Positions 42,286 through 49,202 of a stretch of 64,000 nucleotides of DNA are shown here, piece after piece. Both the position numbers and the translations under genes were made by a program. Every line of letters starts with the position of its first letter. Within the stretch, counting starts at the first letter, position 1. This stretch comes from Solirhodobacter olei (lineage in GTDB: Bacteria; Pseudomonadota; Alphaproteobacteria; Rhodobacterales; Rhodobacteraceae), in assembly GCF_004010155.1 (NCBI RefSeq), contig NZ_RRYH01000003.1:248001-312000 (forward strand), written 5' to 3'. The notes below the pieces were generated by a model, which searched no databases, had not been told where the DNA came from, and was given only the letters and a program-made list of their open reading frames with translations.

Positions 42286-43620
42286 ATGATCAAGCGCGAG
42301 GCGGCCGCCCCGGCGCGGCGGATCACGGCCGAGGCGGCGGCCGCGATGGTCGAACCCGGCATGTGGCTGGACTACGGCGCGATCGTGAACCAGCCGGACG
42401 CCTTCGATGCGGCCCTGGCGAAGAGGGTCGGCGAGCTTTCCGGCATCAAGGTGCGCTCCTGCCTGACCGTCCGGCCGCGCGCGATCGTGGAGGCGGACCC
42501 GGAGGGCGCGCATGTCCATTGGGTGAGTCTGCATTTCTCCGGCTACGACCGGAAGAAGCACGACAGCGGGGTCTCCCACTACATGCCTGTGAATCTTGGA
42601 GAAATCCCGGATTACTACCGGCGCTTCATCGACCCGGTGGACATCGTCGTCATCAAGACCTGCCCGATGGACGAGAACGGCTATTTCAACTTCTCCTGCG
42701 GGACGCTCTGGCATCACGCGGTGATCGAGCGGGCGCGCTGCGTGATCGTGGAGGAATGCGAGGGGCTTCCCTACGTCATGGGGGCGGAGACCGGGGTGCA
42801 TGTCTCGGAGGTCGACTACATCATTCCCGGCGACGGCCGCGCTGCGCCGGAGCTGCCGAACCCGCCGCCCTGCGACGTGGACCGCGCCGTGGCCCGCCAG
42901 ATCTGCGCCGAGATCGACGACGGGGCCTGCCTGCAGATCGGGATCGGGGGCATGCCGAACGCCGTCTGCGGGCTGATCGCAGAGGCCGGGATCAAGGATC
43001 TCGGGATCCATACCGAGATGCTGACGGACGGGATCGTGGAGCTTTACAAGGCCGGCCTCATCACCGGGGCGAGAAAGCAGATCGACGTGGGGAAGATCGT
43101 GGCGACCTTCGGGCTCGGCTCGAAGATTCTCTACGATGCCATTGATCGCAATGCGGATTTCGACTTCCAGCCGGTGGACCATACCAACCTGCCGCACCGG
43201 ATCATGCTCAACGACAACGCGGTGGCGATCAACAACACCACGCAGATCGACCTGCAGGGACAGGCGGCCTCGGAAAGCGACGGGCACCGGCAGATCTCGG
43301 GCACCGGCGGGCAGCTGCAGTTCGTGCGGGGGAGCTATGCTTCGAAGGGGGGCAAGAGCTTCATGTGCCTGTCGTCGGTCTATGAGCGGAACGGGGTCAG
43401 GAAAAGCCGGATCGTGCCGCGGATGACGCCGGGGAATACGGTGACGACGCCGCGGACGGACATGATGTATGTGGTGACCGAATACGGGATGGTGAACCTG
43501 AAGGGGAAGTCGGTGCCGGAGCGGGCGCGGGCGCTGATCTCCATCGCCCATCCCGATTTCCGCGAGGAGCTGGAGCGGGAGGCCTACGAGGCTCGGATGA
43601 TCCCGCGGGGGTTTTTCTGA
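42286..43620 (+). CDS. Acetyl-CoA hydrolase/transferase family protein (4-hydroxybutyrate or butyrate CoA-transferase type)
   Basis: 444 residues. Conserved blocks: LDYGAIVNQPDAFDAALAKR, VDIVVIKTCPMDENGYFNFSCG, GACLQIGIGGMPNAVCGLI, and IHTEMLTDGIVELYKAG, in which the Glu is the CoA-ester nucleophile. Later blocks are GGQLQFVRGSYASKGGKSFM and MMYVVTEYGMVNLKGKSVPERARALISIAHPDFREELEREA. It moves CoA between short carboxylates. ATG 42286 follows GGGAGGAC; ATG 42271 and 42214 are in frame but lack a ribosome site. Single gene, divergent from the PepSY gene. Confidence 0.9.
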   Translation: MIKREAAAPARRITAEAAAAMVEPGMWLDYGAIVNQPDAFDAALAKRVGELSGIKVRSCLTVRPRAIVEADPEGAHVHWVSLHFSGYDRKKHDSGVSHYMPVNLGEIPDYYRRFIDPVDIVVIKTCPMDENGYFNFSCGTLWHHAVIERARCVIVEECEGLPYVMGAETGVHVSEVDYIIPGDGRAAPELPNPPPCDVDRAVARQICAEIDDGACLQIGIGGMPNAVCGLIAEAGIKDLGIHTEMLTDGIVELYKAGLITGARKQIDVGKIVATFGLGSKILYDAIDRNADFDFQPVDHTNLPHRIMLNDNAVAINNTTQIDLQGQAASESDGHRQISGTGGQLQFVRGSYASKGGKSFMCLSSVYERNGVRKSRIVPRMTPGNTVTTPRTDMMYVVTEYGMVNLKGKSVPERARALISIAHPDFREELEREAYEARMIPRGFF

Positions 43621-43818
43621 AAATCGGTTAACCGGGGGGTGCCGGGGCGGACGGGCGGCCGGGGCGGCGGCCTGAGCCTTGCTGCGCAAGCCGCTGTTGT
43701 GGCTTGAAAAACGGGGTGCCGATTCAACACAGCTTTCGCACCGCTTTGACACCGTAATGTACCGTATTTCGGGACGGTGGTGGGGTGGTTTGCGCAACGG
43801 GTTCGACCCGACGGAGTG

Positions 43819-43842
43819 GTGCGCAATGAATGCGCACCCTAC
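43819..43842. repeat. 24-bp palindromic repeat, copy 1 of family A
   Basis: GTGCGCA-ATGA-ATGCGCAC followed by CCTAC: 7-8 bp arms around a short loop. The same element is at 48242-48265 and, with one change, at 63661-63684. This copy and the third also share a tail GGTGAGGAGGG(T/G)CAGGG about 20 bp downstream. It lies in the 283-bp gap behind the CoA-transferase gene, which otherwise holds nothing I can identify. Confidence 0.85.
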
Positions 43843-43903
43843 CGGTCATCGCGGTGAGGAGGGTCAGGGAGCGCCCGCCGTCACGCCGGAGGCGTCAGCC
43901 TCG

Positions 43904-45583
43904 CTATTGGCCGGGAAACAGCGCTCTCAACTCGGCCTCGGAGTAATAGCCCATGGCGAGGTCGTGGGCGACGGCCTCGGGGTCTCGCCGGGCGGGATTG
44001 CCGTAGCCGCCGCCGCCGGGGGTGCGGACTTCGACGCGGTCTCCCGGCTTCAGGGGGATGTCCTGGGCCTTCGACAGATGCTCGGGCGTGATCGGGGTGC
44101 CGTTCTGCCAGACCGTGACCTCGTTCACCGCGCCGTCGGAGCCTCCGAGCGCGCCCTGGGGGCCGAAGCGGCCGTGGTCCATAACGAAGCTCGCGCGGGC
44201 CTCTCCACGGCGAAGCTCGACCATGTAGTCGAGCCCGAAGCCGCCGCGGTGCTCGCCCGCGCCGCCGGAGCCCTCGCGCAGGCGGTAGTGGTGGTAGAGG
44301 ACGGGGAACTGCTGCTCCATGATCTCGACCGGCGGCGCCTTGGAGATGCCGATGGTGGAGCAGCCGTTGGAGATGCCGTCGCCCGAGGCCGCGCCGCCGT
44401 AGCCGCCGCCCGAAAGCTGGTACATGACGAAGTCGCGCCCGGTTTCCGGATCGTGGCCGCCAAGGGCGAAGTTGCCCGAGGTGCCGGCAGGGGCGGCGGT
44501 GACGCGCTTCGGCAGGGCCGGGGCGAGTGCGGCGAAGACGGCCTCCGCGATCCTCTGGGAGACCTCGGCCGCGCAGCCGGAGACGGGGCGGGGGTAATGC
44601 GCGTCGAGGAAGGTGCCCTCGATGCCCGTCACCTCCAGCGGTTCGAAGGCGCCGGCGCTGATCGGGACCTCGGGGAAGATGTGGCGCATGGCGAGGTAGA
44701 CGGAGGAGAGGGTTGTGGCCCTGACCGAGTTCATCGGTCCGGTGCAGGGGGCGGAGGAGCCGGTGAAGTCGAAGCGGAGGCCCTCGCCCTGCCGCGTGAC
44801 GGCAAGGCGGATGGCGAGCGGTTCGTTCACCACGCCGTCGCTGTCGACCCAGGCGGTGGCCTCGTGGCGGCCCTCCGGTATCTCGGCGATGAAGCTTTCC
44901 ATCTGGCGGGCGGCGCGGCGGCGCAGCTCGGCAATGGCCCCGGCCACGGTGTCGTCCCCATAGCGGTCCATCAGGGCGGAGAGGCGCTCCTCTCCCACCA
45001 TCAGCGCCGCCGCCTGCGCCTTCACATCGCCGATGCGTTGCGAGGCGACGCGGATGTTGGAACAGATGATGGCGTAGATCTCGGCGTCGAGCGTGCCTTC
45101 CTTGAAGAGGCGCACCGGGGGCAGGCGCAGGCCCTCCTGCTCGACAGAGGTGGCCGAGGCGGAGAAGCCGCCGGGCACCGCGCCGCCGGTGTCGGGCCAG
45201 TGGCCGGTGTTCGACAGCCAGCAGAAGATTTTTCCGCCCCGGTAGAAGGGCTTGGCGAAGCGCACGTCCATCAGGTGGGTGCCGCCGAGGTAGGGGTCGT
45301 TGACGATGTAGATGTCGCCGGGTTTCGGGGCTGCGGCCTCTCCCTTCGCGATCATGGCGATCAGCGTGCGGGTGGAGGCCTGCATGGTGCCGACGAAGAC
45401 CGGAAGGCCGCCCGCGCCTTGCGCGATCAGGCTGCCGTCGGCGGCGTCGTAGATCCCGTCGGAGCGGTCGTTGGCCTCGGCGATCACCGGCGAGAAGGCG
45501 GCGCGGGAGAAGGTGAGGTCCATCTCGTCGCAGACCTGCTGCAGGCCGGCCTCGATGACCGAGAGCGTGATCGGGTCGATCAT
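43904..45583 (-). CDS. hyuB: Hydantoinase/oxoprolinase family protein B subunit
   Basis: 559 residues, complete hydantoinase B fold: ITLSVIEAGLQQVCDEMDLTFSRAAFSPVIAEANDRSDGIYDA, GDIYIVNDPYLGGTHLMDV, SNTGHWPDTGGAVPGGFSASATSVEQEGLRLPPVRLF, NIRVASQRIGDVKAQAAAL, and GISKAPPVEIMEQQFPVLYHHYRLREGSGGAGEHRGGFGL. With HyuA it hydrolyses cyclic amides (hydantoins, 5-oxoproline, lactam-like rings) using ATP. The ATG overlaps the hyuA stop (ATGA). Which ring is opened cannot be read from the sequence; the neighbouring operon suggests an N-heterocycle. Confidence 0.92.
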   Translation of the reverse strand: MIDPITLSVIEAGLQQVCDEMDLTFSRAAFSPVIAEANDRSDGIYDAADGSLIAQGAGGLPVFVGTMQASTRTLIAMIAKGEAAAPKPGDIYIVNDPYLGGTHLMDVRFAKPFYRGGKIFCWLSNTGHWPDTGGAVPGGFSASATSVEQEGLRLPPVRLFKEGTLDAEIYAIICSNIRVASQRIGDVKAQAAALMVGEERLSALMDRYGDDTVAGAIAELRRRAARQMESFIAEIPEGRHEATAWVDSDGVVNEPLAIRLAVTRQGEGLRFDFTGSSAPCTGPMNSVRATTLSSVYLAMRHIFPEVPISAGAFEPLEVTGIEGTFLDAHYPRPVSGCAAEVSQRIAEAVFAALAPALPKRVTAAPAGTSGNFALGGHDPETGRDFVMYQLSGGGYGGAASGDGISNGCSTIGISKAPPVEIMEQQFPVLYHHYRLREGSGGAGEHRGGFGLDYMVELRRGEARASFVMDHGRFGPQGALGGSDGAVNEVTVWQNGTPITPEHLSKAQDIPLKPGDRVEVRTPGGGGYGNPARRDPEAVAHDLAMGYYSEAELRALFPGQ

Positions 45584-47625
45584 GCCGCCCCTCCCAGCGT
45601 TATGAGGATGTTGCCGTCGGCGTCGGTCCCGGCCCGGTCGCCGGGCTCGATGACGGTGGTGGTGTCCATCTGCTCCAGGATCGCGGGGCCGGTCAGCGCC
45701 GCGTCGGCGGGCAGGTGGTCGCGCCAGTAGACCGGCGTCTGGTGCCAGGCGCCGGCGAAGCGGACCCGGCGGGTGCCGGTCTGCGCCTCTGCCAGGGTGG
45801 CGCGGCGCTGGGCGGGGTCGATCAGGGTGGAGAGGTCGAGCGCGGCGCGGGTGCCGATGACCGAGGTGTTGGCGTTGACCACCGCCGCCGCGGCACCGGG
45901 CAGGCGGATGCGGAAGCGGTTGTAATAGACCTCCTCGAAGCGGGCGAGCAGGGCCTCGCGGGTGATCTCGGGCCCGTCGAGCGGGACGCGGAGGAGGTGG
46001 GTCTGGCCGCGGTACTGCATGTCGACCGAATGGAGGCGGCGGAGCGCGCGCAGGGCGACCGGTTCGGCGCGGATCAGGCGCTCGCCTTCGGTGGCCTGCT
46101 CTTCCAGCGTTTCGGAAAGCCGCGCCATATCAAGGGTGTCGAGGGGCGTGTTCAGCGTGTGGACGAAGTCGTGGCGGAGGTCGGCGACGGTGCAGCCGAG
46201 CGCATTTGTGATGCCCGGGCGGGCCGGGATCAGGACGCGGGGGATGCCGAGTTCACGCGCCAGCGCCGTTGCGTGGAGGGGGCCCGCGCCGCCGAAGGCG
46301 AAGAGCGTGAAATCCCGCGGGTCGGCCCCGAGCGAGACGGAGACCATGCGGATCGCGCCGGCCATCCTAATGTTGGCGAGGCGGATCACCGCCTCTGCCG
46401 CGTCGAGGGCGGAGAGATCCAGGGGTTTGCCGAGCTTTTCGGCGAAGGCGGCCTCGACGGCGGCGAGGGGGGTGGCGGAGGCGGTGAACTTAGCCGGGTC
46501 GAGGCGGCCGAGCAGCAGGTTCGCGTCGGAGATCGTGGGCTCCGTTCCGCCGCGCCCGTAGCAGATGGGTCCGGGCTGGGCGCCGGCGCTTTCGGGGCCG
46601 ACGGCCAGCAGGCCCGCGGCGGTGACGCGCGCGATGGAGCCGCCGCCCGCGCCGACGGTCCTCACGTCGACCATCGGGACGTGGATCGGCATGGCGTATT
46701 CGATCTCGATCTCGTTCGAGACCGGCGGCTCTGCGCCGCGGATCAGGGCGACGTCGGTGGAGGTGCCGCCCATGTCGTAGGTGATGAGGTTGGCAAGGCC
46801 TGCGCGGCGGCCGGTATAGGCGGCGGCCATGACGCCCGAGGCGGGGCCGGACATCACCGTCTTGGCGGCCTCGCGGCTGACGGTGAGGGCGGAGACCATG
46901 CCGCCGTTGCCGTTCATCACCAGCACCTCGCCCCTGTAGCCGCCTTGGGCCAGCTCGCCGGTCAGCCGGGCGAGGTAGCGTTCGAGGAGCGGCTGGACCG
47001 AGGCGTTGACGGCGGCTGTCACGCCGCGCTCGAATTCCCGGCTTTCGGAGAGGAGGGAATGGCCGGTGGTGATATGGGCGTTGGGCCAGAAACGGGCGAG
47101 GATCTCTGCCGCGCGCCGCTCGTGGGCGGGGTTCGCGTAGGCGTGGAGGAAATGGACCACGACGGAGACGCAGCCCTCGTCGAGGAGCTGGCGGCCGGCG
47201 GCCTCGACCGCGGCCTCGTCAAGCGGGATCAGCGGGTGGCCGGTGGCGTCCATCCGTTCTGGCACCTCGAGGCGGAGGTTGCGGGGGATGACCGGCGTGA
47301 AGCTGCCCGTCATGCCGTAGGCCTGCGGCCGCGTGCGGCGGCCAAGCTCGAGGATGTCGCGGAAGCCCTGCGTGGTGATCAGGCCGGTCTTCGCCAGTTT
47401 CCGCTCCAGCACCGCGTTGGTCGTGGTGGTGGTGCCGTGGACGATCAGCGCCGTGGCGGGCAGGTCGGCGCCGGCGGCAGTGAGCGCGGCGAGCACGCCG
47501 TGGGCCTGGTTTTCCGGCGTGGTCGGGACCTTGGCGAGGCGGACGGCGCCGCTTTGCGGGTCCGTCAGGATCAGGTCGGTGAAGGTTCCGCCGACGTCGA
47601 CGCCGATCAGCTGGCCCTCGGCCAT
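45580..47625 (-). CDS. hyuA: Hydantoinase/oxoprolinase family protein A subunit
   Basis: 681 residues, ASKHA ATPase fold: N-terminal phosphate loop IGVDVGGTFTDLILTD, VHGTTTTTNAVLERK, TTQGFRDILELGRRTRPQAYG, second ATP segment YDMGGTSTDVALI, VDVRTVGAGGGSIARV, GPGPICYGRGGTEPTISDANLLLGRL-like block, FAFGGAGPLHA. It phosphorylates the cyclic amide to activate it for hydrolysis by HyuB. First gene of hyuA-hyuB. A GTTTGTATGC element (minus strand) stands 21 bp before the ATG and is repeated before the divergent Mo-hydroxylase operon. Confidence 0.93.
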   Translation of the reverse strand: MAEGQLIGVDVGGTFTDLILTDPQSGAVRLAKVPTTPENQAHGVLAALTAAGADLPATALIVHGTTTTTNAVLERKLAKTGLITTQGFRDILELGRRTRPQAYGMTGSFTPVIPRNLRLEVPERMDATGHPLIPLDEAAVEAAGRQLLDEGCVSVVVHFLHAYANPAHERRAAEILARFWPNAHITTGHSLLSESREFERGVTAAVNASVQPLLERYLARLTGELAQGGYRGEVLVMNGNGGMVSALTVSREAAKTVMSGPASGVMAAAYTGRRAGLANLITYDMGGTSTDVALIRGAEPPVSNEIEIEYAMPIHVPMVDVRTVGAGGGSIARVTAAGLLAVGPESAGAQPGPICYGRGGTEPTISDANLLLGRLDPAKFTASATPLAAVEAAFAEKLGKPLDLSALDAAEAVIRLANIRMAGAIRMVSVSLGADPRDFTLFAFGGAGPLHATALARELGIPRVLIPARPGITNALGCTVADLRHDFVHTLNTPLDTLDMARLSETLEEQATEGERLIRAEPVALRALRRLHSVDMQYRGQTHLLRVPLDGPEITREALLARFEEVYYNRFRIRLPGAAAAVVNANTSVIGTRAALDLSTLIDPAQRRATLAEAQTGTRRVRFAGAWHQTPVYWRDHLPADAALTGPAILEQMDTTTVIEPGDRAGTDADGNILITLGGAA

Positions 47626-47646
47626 GGCTGCCTCCGGAGATTGTTC

Positions 47647-47656
47647 GCATACAAAC
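47647..47656 (-). promoter_or_regulatory. GTTTGTATGC element before hyuA
   Basis: On the minus strand GTTTGTATGCGAACAAT lies 21 bp before the hyuA ATG. It contains TTGT-N6-ACAA, a short inverted repeat of MarR-operator type. The same 10-mer stands before the Mo-hydroxylase operon (48331-48340). It could be an operator or a shared -10-like element. Confidence 0.5.
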
Positions 47657-47707
47657 GATGCCCGGCGGCGGGGCGCCTGTCAACGGGGCTGGCGGGGTGG
47701 GGCGGGC

Positions 47708-48133
47708 CTAGCCGAGCCGGGTGAGGAGGGCGAGGAAGGTCTCGGCCTCGTCCTCGGTCAGGGGGGCGAGGGTTTCGCTGGTGATGCGATGGGCGGAGGG
47801 GCGGGCCCTCGCGTAGGCGGCCTTGCCCTCCGGCGTGGGGGCGAGGACGAGGCGGCGGCGGTCGGCGGCATCGGGCAGGGCCGCGACGAGGCCCTTGTGG
47901 CGGAGGCGGTCGACCACGCCCTTGATCGTCGCCGCGTCCATCGAGGTGGCGCGGCCGAGGGCGTTCTGCGAGATGGGGCCGAGCTCGCAGAGCTTGGCGA
48001 GGGCGGCGAACTGGGTGGGGGTGAGGCCGGGGAGCTGCGCGGCGAAGATCGCCAAGTGGCGCTGGTTCGCCCGGCGCAGGAGGAAGCCGACCTGGATGTC
48101 GAGCTGATAATCGTCGGGCGGTGTATGATCCAT
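47708..48133 (-). CDS. MarR-family transcriptional regulator
   Basis: 141 residues: DYQLDIQVGFLLRRANQRHLAIFAAQLPGLTPTQFAALAKL, then the winged helix ISQNALGRATSMDAATIKGVVDRLRHKGLVAALPDAADRRRLVLAPTPEGKAAYARA, where the DxRRxxL wing is typical of MarR. Such regulators bind short palindromes and release them with small aromatic or heterocyclic ligands. It lies between hyuAB and the Mo-hydroxylase operon and probably controls both. ATG 48133; the upstream gap holds a related GTTTGTGCAAGC (48159-48170). Confidence 0.9.
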   Translation of the reverse strand: MDHTPPDDYQLDIQVGFLLRRANQRHLAIFAAQLPGLTPTQFAALAKLCELGPISQNALGRATSMDAATIKGVVDRLRHKGLVAALPDAADRRRLVLAPTPEGKAAYARARPSAHRITSETLAPLTEDEAETFLALLTRLG

Positions 48134-48158
48134 GCGGGAATGATCCCGCCCCGGGCGG

Positions 48159-48170
48159 GTTTGTGCAAGC
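48159..48170 (-). promoter_or_regulatory. Possible third MarR site, before the marR gene
   Basis: The plus-strand sequence GTTTGTGCAAGC shares GTTTGT with the elements before hyuA and the Mo-hydroxylase operon and lies 26 bp upstream of the regulator's own start. Only a weak match; a guess at autoregulation. Confidence 0.25.
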
Positions 48171-48241
48171 GGATTTGGGGGGGCGGGCGGTGTGGGCTTG
48201 GTGGTGAGGAGGCCGGGGGAAGGCGTGGACGCCGGGGCAAG

Positions 48242-48265
48242 GTGCGCAATGAATGCGCACCCTAC
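48242..48265. repeat. 24-bp palindromic repeat, copy 2 of family A
   Basis: Identical over all 24 bases to 43819-43842 (GTGCGCA-ATGA-ATGCGCAC then CCTAC). It lies in the divergent gap between marR and the Mo-hydroxylase operon, about 65 bp upstream of the GTTTGTATGC element. Confidence 0.85.
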
Positions 48266-48330
48266 GGCGGGCCCGGGCCCGCGGGTGCCATTTTGAATTG
48301 ACAGGGCGGGGGAGGCGGACGCAGGATAAT

Positions 48331-48340
48331 GTTTGTATGC
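48331..48340 (+). promoter_or_regulatory. GTTTGTATGC element before the Mo-hydroxylase operon
   Basis: The 10-mer is identical to the one before hyuA and ends 28 bp before the TTG start of the FAD subunit gene. The flank TGTATGCTAAT could also serve as an extended -10. Confidence 0.5.
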
Positions 48341-48368
48341 TAATGAATATCTGACCGGGGAGGCAGAG

Positions 48369-49202
48369 TTGGCCGAGTATGTCCGGCCCCGCAGCCTTGA
48401 GGAGGCGCTGGCGATTGCCGGGCGCGGGGCCAAACCGCTTGCGGGCTGCACCGATCTTTTCCCGGCGACGGACCGGCCGGCGCTCGGGGGGGCGCTGCTC
48501 GATCTGACAGGGGTCGAGGGGCTTTCGGGGATCACGAGGACCGACCGGGGCTGGCGCATCGGGGCGGTGACGCGCTGGGCCGAGGTGGCGGGCGCCGCGC
48601 TGCCGCCCGCCTTCGACGGGCTCCGTGCGGCGGCGCGCGAGGTCGGGGCGATCCAGATCCAGAACGCGGGAACGGTGGGCGGCAATCTCTGCAACGCCTC
48701 TCCGGCGGCCGACGGGGTGCCGCCGCTGCTGACGCTCGACGCGAGGGTAGAGCTCGCCTCTGCCGCCGGGCGGCGGGAGATGGCGCTGGCGGAGTTCGTC
48801 ACCGGGCCGCGGAGGACGGCGCTGGCGGAGGGGGAGATCCTGACGGCGGTGATCGTGCCCGAGCCGGCGGGGCGCGGGGCGTTCCTGAAGCTCGGGGCGC
48901 GGTCCTCGCTGGTGATCTCCATCGTCATGGCGGCGGGGCGGATCGACGTGGCCGGGGGCCGGGTGGCGGAGGCGGCGTTCTCTGTCGGGGCGTGTTCGCC
49001 CGTGGCGGTGCGGCTGCCGGCGCTGGAGGCGGCGCTGGCGGGGCTGCCGGTGGCGGAGGCCGCGGACCGCGTCGAGGCGGGGCTGGTAGTGCCGGCGCTC
49101 TCGGCGCTGAGCGACCTGCGGGCGGAGGCCGGCTATCGGGCCGAGGCCTCGGTGGTGCTGATCCGGCGGCTGGTGGCCGGGCTGACGGGAGGGGCGGCAT
49201 GA
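48369..49202 (+). CDS. FAD-binding subunit of xanthine-dehydrogenase-family hydroxylase
   Basis: 277 residues, CoxM/XdhB type: YVRPRSLEEALAIAGRGAKPLAGCTDL (first FAD loop), IGAVTRWAEVAG, AAREVGAIQIQNAGTVGGNLCNASPAADGVPPLL (second FAD loop TVGGNLC), AFLKLGARSSLVISIVMAAGRID. It passes electrons from the Fe-S clusters of the partner to an acceptor. The start is taken as TTG 48369 because GGGGAGG stands 5 bp before it; upstream in-frame codons run through the promoter element. It overlaps the next gene by 4 bp (ATGA). Confidence 0.88.
   Translation: MAEYVRPRSLEEALAIAGRGAKPLAGCTDLFPATDRPALGGALLDLTGVEGLSGITRTDRGWRIGAVTRWAEVAGAALPPAFDGLRAAAREVGAIQIQNAGTVGGNLCNASPAADGVPPLLTLDARVELASAAGRREMALAEFVTGPRRTALAEGEILTAVIVPEPAGRGAFLKLGARSSLVISIVMAAGRIDVAGGRVAEAAFSVGACSPVAVRLPALEAALAGLPVAEAADRVEAGLVVPALSALSDLRAEAGYRAEASVVLIRRLVAGLTGGAA

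Noticed and set aside
43802-43812. GGTTCGACCC-like stretch suggesting a tRNA T-arm
   Set aside because: No acceptor, D-arm or anticodon structure can be built around it.
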